64,000 nt of DNA from Primulina eburnea (GCF_022965805.1 NC_133102.1:11390485-11454484); one strand, 5' to 3'. Shown: positions 35,750 through 45,400, numbered from the stretch's first letter. Notes: a model not told the origin generated them from the letters alone. A program made the numbers and translations.

Positions 35750-37772
35750 CTCTTGTTAAAAAATCTGCAAGAATATTTTCATGAGATTTTATTATCATAA
35801 TATCAAAAATATAATTTTGACATAAAGCTTGCCATCGTAATAATCTAGCCTTCTCCGGTTTAGACTCAATTCTATTCCTCAAAAAGGCTTTAACTTGAGT
35901 GTTATCAACTTTCAAAGTGAATTTCTTTGCAAGTAAAAATAACGGCCATTTTTCAAAAGCCCTTTTTACTGCATAAAATTCCTTTTCGTTGATATGCCAT
36001 CTTATGGCTTCTGTGTCTGAGAATAACCCACTACAATATCTGCATGGTTGTTCTCCATCTGGTGTGAGCTTTGTTAATACTGCAGCCCACCAATGATCAC
36101 TGGCATCGGTATATAATACCAGATCATCCTCGTCTTGAGGAATAGCCATCTTTGGAAGATTTTTGCAAACCTTCTTTAAATGGATAAGTCCCTTTGTGTG
36201 TTCGTCTGTCCATATAAATCTAGCATCCTTTTTCAATAATGGACTGAACACCTTCCTGTGTTTTGCTAGGTTTTTAATAAACATCCCAGCAAAATTAACA
36301 ACCCCTAAAAAACTTTGAAGTTGTTTCTTGTCTTTGAGATTCTCTGGAAAATTCTGCACCTTTTCTACTATGTGTTCTTGCAGAATTATTCCTGATTCAT
36401 CGATTTCAATTCCGAGGAATTCAATCTTTCTTGTAGCAATGACTGCTTTCTTTTCAGATAAAACCAGTCCTTCTTTCTTGCAAACATTAGAGAAAATCTC
36501 CAAATGTTTAACATGTTCATTCATATCTTTGGATGCTATTAGAACATCGTCGATGTAAACAAACATAAACTTGAAATAATCTTTGAAAAGATTATCCATC
36601 TTTCTTTGAAATATTTGGGGTGAGTTAGCCAATCCCATTGGTAATACTTCCCAAATATAATGTCCTTGAGGTGTGGAGAAAGCTGTGAATTTCTTGCTTT
36701 CTTCCTGCATCCGAATCTGATAGAATCCAGACTTGCAATCAAATTTAGAGAATATCTTGGCATTGCGAATGCAACTAATCAAGTGTTCTCTACTAGGTAT
36801 AAAATACCCATCAAACTCCAGAATCTTATTAATTTCTTGATAATTAATAACCAATCTGGGTTTTCCTCGTTTAATTTCACCATGGTTTCTTACCAGAAAA
36901 CCTGGACTGCTATATGGTGACATACCTGCTTTGATTAATCCAAGGTCCAAATGTTCCTTGATTATAATCTGCATATCCCTCTGATCAATGATGTTCATTG
37001 GGATGGGTTTACAACGGACAAATTCATACTCTTTGCCTTCCTTGATCTTAAGGCAAGCCCTGAGTTGATTTCTGTCCCACCATGCCAAGGGATCTTCGTT
37101 ATAATTTTCTTTGATCCTCTTCTTGACATCTTCCAGTGATACCTTAGATTCAAACTCTACTTCATTTGTGTGTAGAGTTATCTTAAGGCATTCTATATCT
37201 TCTGGTTGGAGTTCCTTATCTGCTCTTAACTGGAGCATTGTTTCTCCAAACCGTCTTGAATCCTTCATTTTTGGGTTCAGAAGTTTTCCTGAATCACCAC
37301 GCTTGCTGCGAAACTGGATTGGCAATTTTCTGTAAAATGCCTCCCTAAGTCTCTGGACTATGATTTTGTGGGCACATGGTGTTGTGAACACTAATCTTCT
37401 AGTCTCATTTTCTTGTGTATAGGACTTGAACATTTGTAGGAAATTATTTCCTAACAATATGTCAGCTCCTGTATCATGAAAATAAATTGGTGGTGTCTTT
37501 ACCTTGTACCAAGGTGTTTGTCCAGCACCGCCAATCATGATTTCAGTCATCTTAATCCCTTTACATAAGATTAAGATTCTTCTGGAAAAATCTCTTCCAG
37601 CAATCTTGGGTAACTCTTCTTCCAAATTATTTGGAAAAACTCCTCGTTTTGCTGTACATATTCCAGCACCTGAATCAATATATGCAGCAAAGTATTCTGC
37701 CTTATATTGTTCATACAACATTCCTACTGGAATGTATATGGAGAATGGACTTGTGGTAATTGGATTTTCCAC
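35736..37772 (-). CDS. Caulimovirid protease-reverse transcriptase-RNase H polyprotein
   Basis: A 678-codon intact frame. The N-terminal aspartic protease has a DSG site at residues 33-35 and an ILLGNNFL C-terminal strand near 105-112. Reverse transcriptase follows, with FSKFDCKSGFYQI near 341-353 and YIDD at 406-409. RNase H begins near residue 545 with LYTDAS. The layout is that of the caulimovirid pol frame, which lacks integrase, and no integrase is present. It overlaps the movement-protein frame by 49 bases. The enzyme would convert the terminally redundant RNA to DNA in the cytoplasm. No frameshift or stop is visible. Confidence 0.93.
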   Translation of the reverse strand: MENPITTSPFSIYIPVGMLYEQYKAEYFAAYIDSGAGICTAKRGVFPNNLEEELPKIAGRDFSRRILILCKGIKMTEIMIGGAGQTPWYKVKTPPIYFHDTGADILLGNNFLQMFKSYTQENETRRLVFTTPCAHKIIVQRLREAFYRKLPIQFRSKRGDSGKLLNPKMKDSRRFGETMLQLRADKELQPEDIECLKITLHTNEVEFESKVSLEDVKKRIKENYNEDPLAWWDRNQLRACLKIKEGKEYEFVRCKPIPMNIIDQRDMQIIIKEHLDLGLIKAGMSPYSSPGFLVRNHGEIKRGKPRLVINYQEINKILEFDGYFIPSREHLISCIRNAKIFSKFDCKSGFYQIRMQEESKKFTAFSTPQGHYIWEVLPMGLANSPQIFQRKMDNLFKDYFKFMFVYIDDVLIASKDMNEHVKHLEIFSNVCKKEGLVLSEKKAVIATRKIEFLGIEIDESGIILQEHIVEKVQNFPENLKDKKQLQSFLGVVNFAGMFIKNLAKHRKVFSPLLKKDARFIWTDEHTKGLIHLKKVCKNLPKMAIPQDEDDLVLYTDASDHWWAAVLTKLTPDGEQPCRYCSGLFSDTEAIRWHINEKEFYAVKRAFEKWPLFLLAKKFTLKVDNTQVKAFLRNRIESKPEKARLLRWQALCQNYIFDIMIIKSHENILADFLTRDGQH

Positions 37773-38992
37773 ATTTTATCTTCTGCCATAAACTCCATTC
37801 CATACTCTAGACGTTTCCAAGGTTTATGTTCCTCGAGAAACTCTAGCCCAAGAATCAATCGTTCTGATTCTTTTCCTGGAATTCCTTGAATATGAACCTC
37901 CAATTCTCCGATATTAATCAGTCCTTGGTAAGTTCCTATCATCGGTTGTTCCAAATAGTATATTGAATTACAAGGAAATTGATTCCTTTGTTTTGTAATA
38001 TCAAATACTATTTCTACTTCCTTCCAACCTTCTGGGCATCTGAGTTTTCCTATTGTAGAAAAACTTTTCAACTCCTGTTGGGTTTCTATGACAGGCCTTT
38101 TATCCCATCTGTAACTTGTAATTCTATCTCCTTGAAAAGATAGTCTTCTTGGTTCCAGTCTAAGACTTTGATTTCTCTGTAGAATCGGTTTGTCTTGGAT
38201 CTGGATATCTGTTTCCTGTATTAAAGGAAACTCAATTCTTTCTGGATAAATTGCCTGCGCAACTTTTCCAAATATCTCAGGTATTTCAATAAACTCGTTT
38301 CTAATAAACAATTCAGAATGATGTGTATTAGATAGAGCATATGAAATCTGATAGGTAATAGAATATGGTCTATTGCCTTCCTTCATCAACCTTTTTTCCT
38401 TGAAGTTCTGATGTAATGTCAAGGCTCGGCTGAAATCTCGATCTGCCAGGTTGTAGGCTATCCTTGGATAGATTACTCCTACAATTTTTCCTGCACAGAG
38501 GTTTCCTGAGATTGTTCCCAGTACTGAATCTTGTAGATTCCCCATTCTTTTATCGCATATGGCGATATCAATTGGTGAATCTATCCCTTCTTTGAAAGTA
38601 GCCTTTATCATAATCTGGATTGCTCCTATATGAATCCAGGACATAGTCCTTGCTACTTCTATCTTGAGTTTTTGTAATTCCTCCTTTATTTCTTCGGAAG
38701 GAATTAACTGCATCTCCATTTTATTTCCTGTAAGTTCCATTGGGATTGCCATTTCCCTTCTAGAAACTTTATAGATTAGATGATGCTTTCTGTTTCTTAG
38801 GCCAAGACTTCCTAAGAACTTTTCTACCTGTCCTGCAGAGAAACCTTGATATCTCTGTAGACTCGGATTTTCTCTCATGATTCTTTGAACCATGTTATGA
38901 GATATTGTTGTCTGGCTAAAAAACCCAGACAAATCTTCATGTGTTTCGTGTCGAAACACCTCGTCTTCAGTCAGATTCCGATTCTGTTCCAT
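37724..38992 (-). CDS. Caulimovirid movement protein (30K type) with extra C-terminal domain
   Basis: A 422-codon intact frame. Residues about 95-235 carry 30K-superfamily features: MSWIHIGAIQIMIKATF, a central IAICDKRMGNLQDSVLG and a conserved segment around NLADRDFSRALTL. Such proteins form or line tubules through plasmodesmata. The remaining 170 residues contain a beta-rich stretch with LILGLEFLEEHKPW, somewhat like the C-terminal part of a retropepsin. The frame lies between coat protein and polymerase, whereas the caulimovirid genomes I know place movement protein upstream of coat protein. It overlaps the coat frame by 26 bases and the RT frame by 49. Confidence 0.8.
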   Translation of the reverse strand: MEQNRNLTEDEVFRHETHEDLSGFFSQTTISHNMVQRIMRENPSLQRYQGFSAGQVEKFLGSLGLRNRKHHLIYKVSRREMAIPMELTGNKMEMQLIPSEEIKEELQKLKIEVARTMSWIHIGAIQIMIKATFKEGIDSPIDIAICDKRMGNLQDSVLGTISGNLCAGKIVGVIYPRIAYNLADRDFSRALTLHQNFKEKRLMKEGNRPYSITYQISYALSNTHHSELFIRNEFIEIPEIFGKVAQAIYPERIEFPLIQETDIQIQDKPILQRNQSLRLEPRRLSFQGDRITSYRWDKRPVIETQQELKSFSTIGKLRCPEGWKEVEIVFDITKQRNQFPCNSIYYLEQPMIGTYQGLINIGELEVHIQGIPGKESERLILGLEFLEEHKPWKRLEYGMEFMAEDKMWKIQLPQVHSPYTFQ

Positions 38993-40409
38993 CAGATTCT
39001 TCCTGACTTAAGACTTCCTCTTCTTCATATATACTCTCATCTGAGGCAATGTCCTCAAATTGGTATACTTGAATGAGATCTTGGTAATAAACTGCTTCTT
39101 CAATATCCGGAGTAGGATCAAAACGTTTAATACCTCTTTTCTCATTTTCTGGACAATTGGTCGAGATATGACCTCTTGCTCCACATGTCCAGCAATTACA
39201 ATCCCTGAAACTTTCATTGGCTCTAGTATGAGCTCTTCTGAAAGTTTTCTTTGTAGGTGTTCTTCCTGTGCTTCGAGATGAACTTGATGCCTGGGATGAT
39301 ATCCTACTTCTTGATGGTCCGCTTCTTTGTCCAGATTTATAAGATCTGGCTTTCTGTCTAGACCATACGGTTCTTGGTTTCCAAGAACTTCTTCCACTTC
39401 GTGCATAAGGATGAGTCCTAAAACTTTTCCTTTTATGTTTCTGTGGTTTACTTCCAATAATTGTTGGAAGATCATTTTCCTTACAACACAAAGGAGTTCT
39501 TTTGTTGATACCCCTTAGTCGTTTGTAATTCTTTTGTAATGCTGCCATGTGACACCATTCTGCTAATTTCCCTTTAAGGAAAGAGGCTCTTCTTGCCAAT
39601 GTATCTGGATTACCAGGTACGTATTCCCCTATGAGCATTTCTCTCCACGGGCTTGGCATTTTTGCGAAGAAAAGCTGCATAGCTATATCTTCTTCGACTC
39701 CTGAATTCCATCTATATTTGGTGAATAACATAATGTATTCATCTACCAAACATATATCATGTAATTCAAGACTATACAGAGCTTGCGTATATTTTTTCTT
39801 TTTCTCTGTATCTTGACTATTGAAATAGTCTACCCCTATAAAGTGTGCTTTGAATAGGGTAGCCATTTTTCCCGCGATCTCACTAAGAGATTCTCCAACT
39901 AGGACTGACTCTTTCATGTCTGCTGAAGTCATGTCCCAAGCAATTTTTACTGATCCCATAAGACTCATTTCCAAAAGTTTAATGAATCCTTCTTTGTTGA
40001 GATCAAGTGTTCCTGCTGCAATTCTCATAGCAGATGTCCAATCGTCTATGAGATCTTCTCTGTTTTTGAAGTCCAATACATCAAGGTTAAGCATAACCCC
40101 GTAAGGATGTATAGGATCTAAAACAGTTTTCCCATAGGGTGTTTGGTGCAAAGGGATTTGAGTTCTCCTTGCCCTTGTTCCCGCTGGGTGTGCTCCTCCA
40201 CCAGTATGGAAATCAGTCTGAGATTCCCTCATATTTATATTATGAGATCCCATACTTTCCCTTGGTGGTTCCTGGGAAGATGACCAGGTTATTGCAGGTG
40301 GTGTTTCACCTACTGCTGTATTCATCTTTAGATCTACAACTTTGAGATTTGCGAAAGATTCCGCAAGCTCTTGTAGATCCTCCAAACCAATCCTTTCTAG
40401 AGTTGTCAT
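38967..40409 (-). CDS. Caulimovirid coat protein
   Basis: A 480-codon intact frame. It has a structured central region (residues about 110-300), a Lys/Arg/Ser-rich basic tract (about 310-395), a zinc knuckle CWTCGARGHISTNC at 406-419 and a strongly acidic C-terminus. This basic-knuckle-acidic arrangement is characteristic of caulimovirid capsid proteins. Its ATG overlaps the stop of the preceding frame by one base (TGATG), suggesting coupled translation. The N-terminal part is repeated in copy 2 at 47546-47902. Confidence 0.9.
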   Translation of the reverse strand: MTTLERIGLEDLQELAESFANLKVVDLKMNTAVGETPPAITWSSSQEPPRESMGSHNINMRESQTDFHTGGGAHPAGTRARRTQIPLHQTPYGKTVLDPIHPYGVMLNLDVLDFKNREDLIDDWTSAMRIAAGTLDLNKEGFIKLLEMSLMGSVKIAWDMTSADMKESVLVGESLSEIAGKMATLFKAHFIGVDYFNSQDTEKKKKYTQALYSLELHDICLVDEYIMLFTKYRWNSGVEEDIAMQLFFAKMPSPWREMLIGEYVPGNPDTLARRASFLKGKLAEWCHMAALQKNYKRLRGINKRTPLCCKENDLPTIIGSKPQKHKRKSFRTHPYARSGRSSWKPRTVWSRQKARSYKSGQRSGPSRSRISSQASSSSRSTGRTPTKKTFRRAHTRANESFRDCNCWTCGARGHISTNCPENEKRGIKRFDPTPDIEEAVYYQDLIQVYQFEDIASDESIYEEEEVLSQEESDGTESESD

Positions 40410-40780
40410 CAGATTAATTTCTTTTCTGAGACAGATTTGATTAGATTGATCATCTTTTCTTCTTCAGTTAAAGGTTTTGACACCACTCTGGCCTTCCCTT
40501 GTTGATGTAACAAAGGTTCGGTACCAAAGGATGGTGGTAACCAGCCTCCTGAAGTTCTTCTACTAGAACTTGGTTGTTGTTCTAGTTTCTGTATTCTTGT
40601 TTGAATATCCTTTAAGATCTCAAGAATTTCTTCTTGTTTCTCTAGGACCTTTTCAATCCTTTGAGGTACATAATATAGCATATTGCCATAATTTTGTACC
40701 GTTTTCTGTATTTCTCTAAGATCCAGAGAGAGCTTAGAGGAGTCTGGTACTATCTCCAGAAATTTATTATTCTGAATCAT
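40409..40780 (-). CDS. Small viral protein with coiled coil (virion-associated-like)
   Basis: 123 codons. Residues about 15-65 form heptad-like repeats (MLYYVPQRIEKVLEKQEEIL, ILKDIQTRIQKLEQQ), then a Pro/Ser/Gly-rich part and a charged end. Caulimovirid virion-associated proteins and badnavirus ORF2 proteins have a similar coiled coil plus nucleic-acid-binding tail and sit just before the coat gene in some genera. The function is inferred from this likeness. Confidence 0.6.
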   Translation of the reverse strand: MIQNNKFLEIVPDSSKLSLDLREIQKTVQNYGNMLYYVPQRIEKVLEKQEEILEILKDIQTRIQKLEQQPSSSRRTSGGWLPPSFGTEPLLHQQGKARVVSKPLTEEEKMINLIKSVSEKKLI

Positions 40781-40827
40781 AAATTTTTACCTGAGGGTGC
40801 TGTTGCTTCCCTTCGTAGATCTTCTGT

Positions 40828-41025
40828 TTATACAGATCCATTGTTCTCTGAAGAATTTCTTCTGAGTAAAATTTGAAGTATGTTTTTACGGTTCTTTAAA
40901 CCTTGTAAACGCATACCTTTCGTTCTGAGTTCAGTGAAGCATGTACTTCGCTGTAATTCTTGTTCTAATTGAATTATTTCTAGGGAAATAAGTTCAATTT
41001 CGAGCTGGATGGTAGTCCCTGGCAT
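40828..41025 (-). CDS. Small viral frame, helical
   Basis: 65 codons, starting two bases after the stop of the 81-codon frame. It is rich in Leu, Ile, Gln and Glu with coiled-coil character (ISLEIIQLEQELQ) and a basic second half. I do not recognise the family. Its tight spacing suggests it is translated. Confidence 0.5.
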   Translation of the reverse strand: MPGTTIQLEIELISLEIIQLEQELQRSTCFTELRTKGMRLQGLKNRKNILQILLRRNSSENNGSV

Positions 41026-41027
41026 AT

Positions 41028-41273
41028 TTAACAGATCATTGGAGATCTGGTCTTTTCGGCCTGTAAGAGTCTACCTTTTGTGTATGCAAGGTTTTGCAAA
41101 CACTGCTGTCTAACATCAGGAGATAAATTTCCTTTGTTCTCCTGCTTCTGATATCTAACAATAGTTAGATAAACTTGTGTATATTCCAAAATATTGGAAT
41201 AGTTCTTGTAAATTATTCTCATCGAACTAAAGTTCGGATTCATAATTTTTTCGAAATTCTCCTTCTCATACAT
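41028..41273 (-). CDS. First small viral frame
   Basis: 81 codons, about 50 bases after the primer site. Tyr- and Asn-rich at first, later basic. No domain is recognised. The corresponding region of copy 2 has lost most of it through a deletion of about 0.33 kb. Confidence 0.45.
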   Translation of the reverse strand: MYEKENFEKIMNPNFSSMRIIYKNYSNILEYTQVYLTIVRYQKQENKGNLSPDVRQQCLQNLAYTKGRLLQAEKTRSPMIC

Positions 41274-41322
41274 TTAATTACTAGTAATAATAAAATTTTC
41301 GTGTTTGAAATAAATTAACCAT

Positions 41323-41334
41323 GCTCTGATACCA
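41323..41334 (-). other. Viral primer binding site (tRNA-Met)
   Basis: The minus strand reads TGGTATCAGAGC followed by ATGG, the caulimovirid minus-strand primer site. It lies about 17 bases inside the right TIR, so the viral genome is linearised at its primer-site gap. Confidence 0.92.
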
Positions 41335-41350
41335 TTTGGAGAAGCGCGGA

Positions 41351-41487
41351 GGATCAATTAAAGAAAATAGAGAATAAGGGTAGTTTTGTCAATTCTATAG
41401 GTTTAGGGAGTTAAAAGAGAGTTTTTGATGGCTAGGGAGTTAGGAACAAGTTAAGTTTGGGTTTAGGGATTTAGGAGCAATTTTCCC
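41351..41487 (-). repeat. Right terminal inverted repeat
   Basis: About 137 bp. Its reverse complement closely matches 46574-46710 (GCTC.TAAATCCC.AAACCCAA, CCGCGCTT before the primer site) and, less closely, 33270-33407. Confidence 0.82.
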
Positions 41488-41496
41488 TTCTTAAAT
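41488..41496. repeat. Right 9-bp target duplication
   Basis: TTCTTAAAT, the second copy of 33261-33269, directly after the terminal CCC. Confidence 0.88.
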
Positions 41497-41981
41497 CTCT
41501 ATTTTATTACTGTTTTTTTTATCAAATTTAAAATACAATTTTGTTCTATTTTTTTATTAGGAAATAAAAACAAAATTGATAATATTTTATAGAGTAAATT
41601 ATTAACTACAATATTTTTAATCAACATTTATTTGCGTACAATAAAAATAATATGAAATATTTTTTATCCAAAGAACATAATTTTTCCTAAATATAAATAC
41701 AAAATAGATTTATTTTTTAAGTGTTAAAATTATAAAACTATTTTCATTATATATATATATACATTAATTTATAATATTATCATTTTAGATAATTTTGACA
41801 ATAAAAAAATCTTATAATACTAAACGAATTAATAACTTTAATTTGTTTAAAACAAATTCATCTAAATACTATAACAGTTTATTTACAAAATAAGCTATCA
41901 CAACTTATAAGATCTTAAAACAACTAAGAAAATGTAAAAGCTTATAAACTTTTAAATAAATTTAGTCAAACATCGACTAAG

Positions 41982-42492
41982 TTGAAAATCGGATTCATAG
42001 CAGAAGCTATTTAATCAAACTTTGGATTTTATTACACACTAAACCCTTGCATAAGAATGATAGTCAACTCATGAAATGACGGAGATTGATACTTTTTCAG
42101 ATTATTTCTGGGAGGAAAAGAGCATACGAAAAAGGGACTTCACAGAACATTGAAATTGGCAACTAATGAACACTGTAAAATGGATGAATCCAATTTTTTT
42201 TTTTGAAATATGAAGTTAGTTTATGGGACTTAATAGAACAATGAAATTGGCAACGAATGAACAAATAGTTGTCACCATTATTTTGTTTGGATAGTAAAGG
42301 GTGAAAGTCCATATTTCCTATGGATGACTGGTACCATCAACAAATGGAAACAAGTTAAAATGAAGCCTAAAACAATTGTGACCAGCAGATTCAATCAAAC
42401 CTCGTAAGGCAGTTCAGATGTGGAAGAATACTCTAGATAATCACCCGTCAGGTCACCAGATCTTATTCTGGCAGTAACATAGATGACTTTGT
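41982..42492. other. Spacer and 3' flank of COX5b
   Basis: No gene is seen. Two similar short stretches (near 42130-42180 and 42215-42260, both with GGGACTT, ACATTGAAATTGGCAACTAATGA-like wording) suggest a small local duplication. Confidence 0.4.
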
Positions 42493-45400
42493 TTAGTGAT
42501 GATGGTCCTCTCCATGACCATCAGGAGGTCCGCCGGGCCCAACCACTTCCAACTGTCAATAAAAAGAGCTCCATTACACTTCGATAGAAATAAGAAGAAA
42601 GCTTTAAAGAAAGAGATGACGCGGATTAGTCATAAAACGAGTCATTCATTCAACATCAGAGGCAGACACATTTGTTAATTTTTAAATCAGATAGAATCCT
42701 CATTCTCCTCAATGCAGTCGACGCTTTGAGAACAAAATTGACATTGAAAAATTAGAAGGGTGGTGGAGTGGAAGCTATCATGTTGAATAACTAGAAGAAA
42801 GTAGAGAAACTATAACTAGAGAAAGGGCAATCAATGTACTGTAATTTCAAGAATAAACAAAATTCCAGGTTCGATTTAATTAAAACCAATTCCAAAAGAT
42901 TTTATTTGCCACTACCTAAGGATCAGTATGCTTTAAAAAATGCCAAGTAGCTTAATATACGAATATGAAAACCATCTCAGGACAAACCAAGTACTCTCTC
43001 TGACTATTCTCGATTACAGTTAACAACATCGTCAAAGATATTATCTGACATTGCAAAGGAAAATCATGTGCATATTTACAAGTAAAGAAATATTTCATAT
43101 ACTTTTAGATCAAATTTACAAGGTATCCAACTATAGTCACGCGACCAATTAATATTTATGCACATTAACAATTTATCACCTCTGAAAATCAGTTCCTATA
43201 AAAGTATCCACACTGCACGTGTATGTCAGTGAATTTCCACAAGATATCTTAAAAAGGAAGCGAGGACCCTCTACTACACATGGAAGAACTAAAAGAAGAA
43301 TGAATGATAGATTTAAAAGAAGAATGAATGATAGATTTCTCAAAAATCACGACTACGCATATATCTTTCAATTGATATGAAATTCGGTAATTTTCCATGT
43401 TCACTAAGTAATATCCATGTATCAATAGTCAAATTTTAAAAGGTAGCTTTACTTACAACAAAGTACTGTGAGCATACTGGGCATTCATGTGGTCTCCCCT
43501 TCTCTAACCAGAACCAAACAACGTCGTGTTCGTCCTCTGTTGAATTTTGGAGTGTATAACAAAAGTTCGAAATAAAGTCTAAACTAAATGGACAAGAAAG
43601 GAAAATGATTTCACATGCAGAAGAAAGCAGATGAAAACTAACCGCCTTCAACTCCAGGGCATCCCACAATTCTTTTGTCATAATAAGACTTGACCACAGC
43701 AGGTTCTTCCTGCAGGCAAATAACAACAAATTGCTATTAGAAGATGTTCATGCAGATGTAGAGAGCATCACTTTACAAAAAATTTAATTGTAAGACCTCC
43801 ATTGAAATAAAAAAGTACATATAATTGATTGAACTGCAACAACGCTCAAGTCATATCATATTCAAACTTTAATTGATTAATACGAGTAATGTCTCTCGTT
43901 CTCTCTGTCTCCCTCTTGCTCTCTGCTGGGTATCAATGGGGAGGATGAGATGTCATCGCAGTAAGAACCAATAGATTAATAATTTACACAATGGCACATC
44001 ATGCTCATTCAGATTTCTTAACTAGGATGAACAGTATTAACGGCAAGATCCACGAGCTCAAAAAGTACATAATGAATTTCATGCTCAGACAGACACCTGG
44101 TTCATAGCTTTCAAGTGGCAGCCCAATTACATTAATCTGCCAGTACCTTCAGTTACATGCACATAGCTCCTATATATGAATCTCAAGAGTACTCCTAAGC
44201 CAAGAAAATGAGAGAAACAAGAAAGAACATAACAGGCATGTAAAAGCCTTTGTACTATTATTCACTGTGCTATGATGCCTAGCAGTGCAGAAGCAACTCA
44301 AACACTCTGGGCAGCGCCTCTCTTGTATTACCAGCATAATTTTTTTCATCAAATACACAAGCTACAAGAAATTCATGGAATCAAATTATCAGATGAAAAA
44401 CCTGGAATGTTAAATTAAATACAAGTCCTTAGGATTTAAGAATTTCATCACAGGAAAGGAAGACAATGTTTTCTGTCACAAACCTAACAAATAATGCACT
44501 CCAGTTAATCATCAAACTCTACAATGAGCTCTAACAATCATAGGAAAGCAAGTGTTCTCAAACCTTAACTGGAAAATGCCGAAACTCAGCAATGAACTGG
44601 CTTCTTTTGATAAATTAATGGACAAAAATAGTAAAGAAGATGAGCGTAAAAAGGAACATGATATGGAATTAGATCTCAAACCTAACTTTCCTAGCACTAA
44701 ACACTTGACTCGTCTGTTGAGGCCAAGCAATTTAGCGAAATTGAGTTAAGGGTGTGGAGTCAAAACAAACTCCTGAACGGCATGTCATACACAATACCAT
44801 TACTCATACCGCATAACCATGCAAGCATCAAATTATTTATTTTTTAAGCAACCATATCATACATTTCACCACACACTCTTGTAGCCTGTCGCTGACAACA
44901 TAGACAGTGAGTAATTAATTACAGGCTAATCAATAGCTCAGGGTATATACTATTTCAGATTATTATCAACCCGTAATAGCAAGTTAAACGAGATAATATA
45001 CACTGACCTTTGTTCCATACGGACCAGAAGGGTAGTTAATTTCGAGAACGTCCTTTCCCTAATCAAATAAATGCGATAAACCCAAGCACATATTAATTAA
45101 AACACAAAAAATTAACTCAAATAATAACGAAACACCCAAGAAATAAGCCGAATTCAATAAAATACTCACTGTAAGCGCGGCTTGGAGCTCCTCACGCTCA
45201 TGACCAGTAGCAATCGGCATTACATCGTCGACTGTTATCGTTGCGCCTGCACCCACGCGTCAACATCTCATTTTATTTCAAGCATCACAAAGATCGTAAG
45301 ATTTAAATGATGGCACATAGCCGAAAAGAATACGACGATTATGGTTTACAAACGCACTCGGAGCAGTACTTAAATGGCGCGACATGACGAAGGCAGAACG

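Larger units (their letters stand above)
33408..41350 (-). mobile_element. Endogenous caulimovirid genome, apparently full length
   Basis: About 7.9 kb, the usual size for Caulimoviridae. From the primer site at 41334 the minus strand carries small frames of 81, 65 and 123 codons, then coat protein (480), movement protein (422), protease-RT-RNase H (678), a transactivator-like protein (448) and a 66-codon frame. A TATA box, leader and poly(A) signals follow. Adjacent frames abut or overlap by 1-49 bases, as expected for viral polycistronic translation. No frame is broken. The linear copy is cut next to the primer site, the position of the natural gap in the viral DNA. Whether it is active is not known. 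Confidence 0.9.
33270..41487 (-). mobile_element. Mutator-like transposon termini enclosing a complete endogenous pararetrovirus
   Basis: The ends are inverted: 33270 begins GGGGAAATTGTC, and the reverse strand from 41487 begins GGGAAAATTGCTC. The two sides stay collinear for about 138 bp, sharing AACTCCCTA, AAAACT, TACCCTTAT and AATTGAT blocks. A perfect 9-bp direct repeat flanks both. Termini of GGG...AAATTG type with 9-bp duplications fit Mutator-like elements. The whole interior (about 33408-41350) is one caulimovirid genome on the minus strand, with no transposase. I infer either capture of the virus by a transposon or insertion of the virus into a short Mutator-type element that later moved. 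Copy 2 at 46574 has the same arrangement at its start. Confidence 0.8.
33034..41973. mobile_element. hAT-like non-autonomous element, split by the virus-bearing transposon
   Basis: The left end AGGGTGTTTGGCAGAATTTATAAG and the reverse complement of the right end (TGTTTGACTAAATTTA before 41973) are similar. Both sides are rich in CTTATAAG-type motifs typical of plant hAT MITEs. CAACTAAG (33026-33033) and CGACTAAG (41974-41981) fit an 8-bp duplication with one change. Without the insert the element would be about 0.7 kb. It must be older than the insertion it hosts. Confidence 0.5.

Noticed and set aside
33270..41487. Quasi-LTRs of an integrated pararetrovirus
   Set aside because: Quasi-LTRs known from petuvirus-type integrations are direct repeats of viral sequence. 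Here the terminal repeats are inverted, contain no viral promoter and are bounded by a 9-bp direct repeat.
44552..44749. Lys/Glu-rich 65-codon plus-strand frame inside the COX5b gene
   Set aside because: It lies within intron 3 of COX5b on the opposite strand and shows no domain or neighbouring coding signal.
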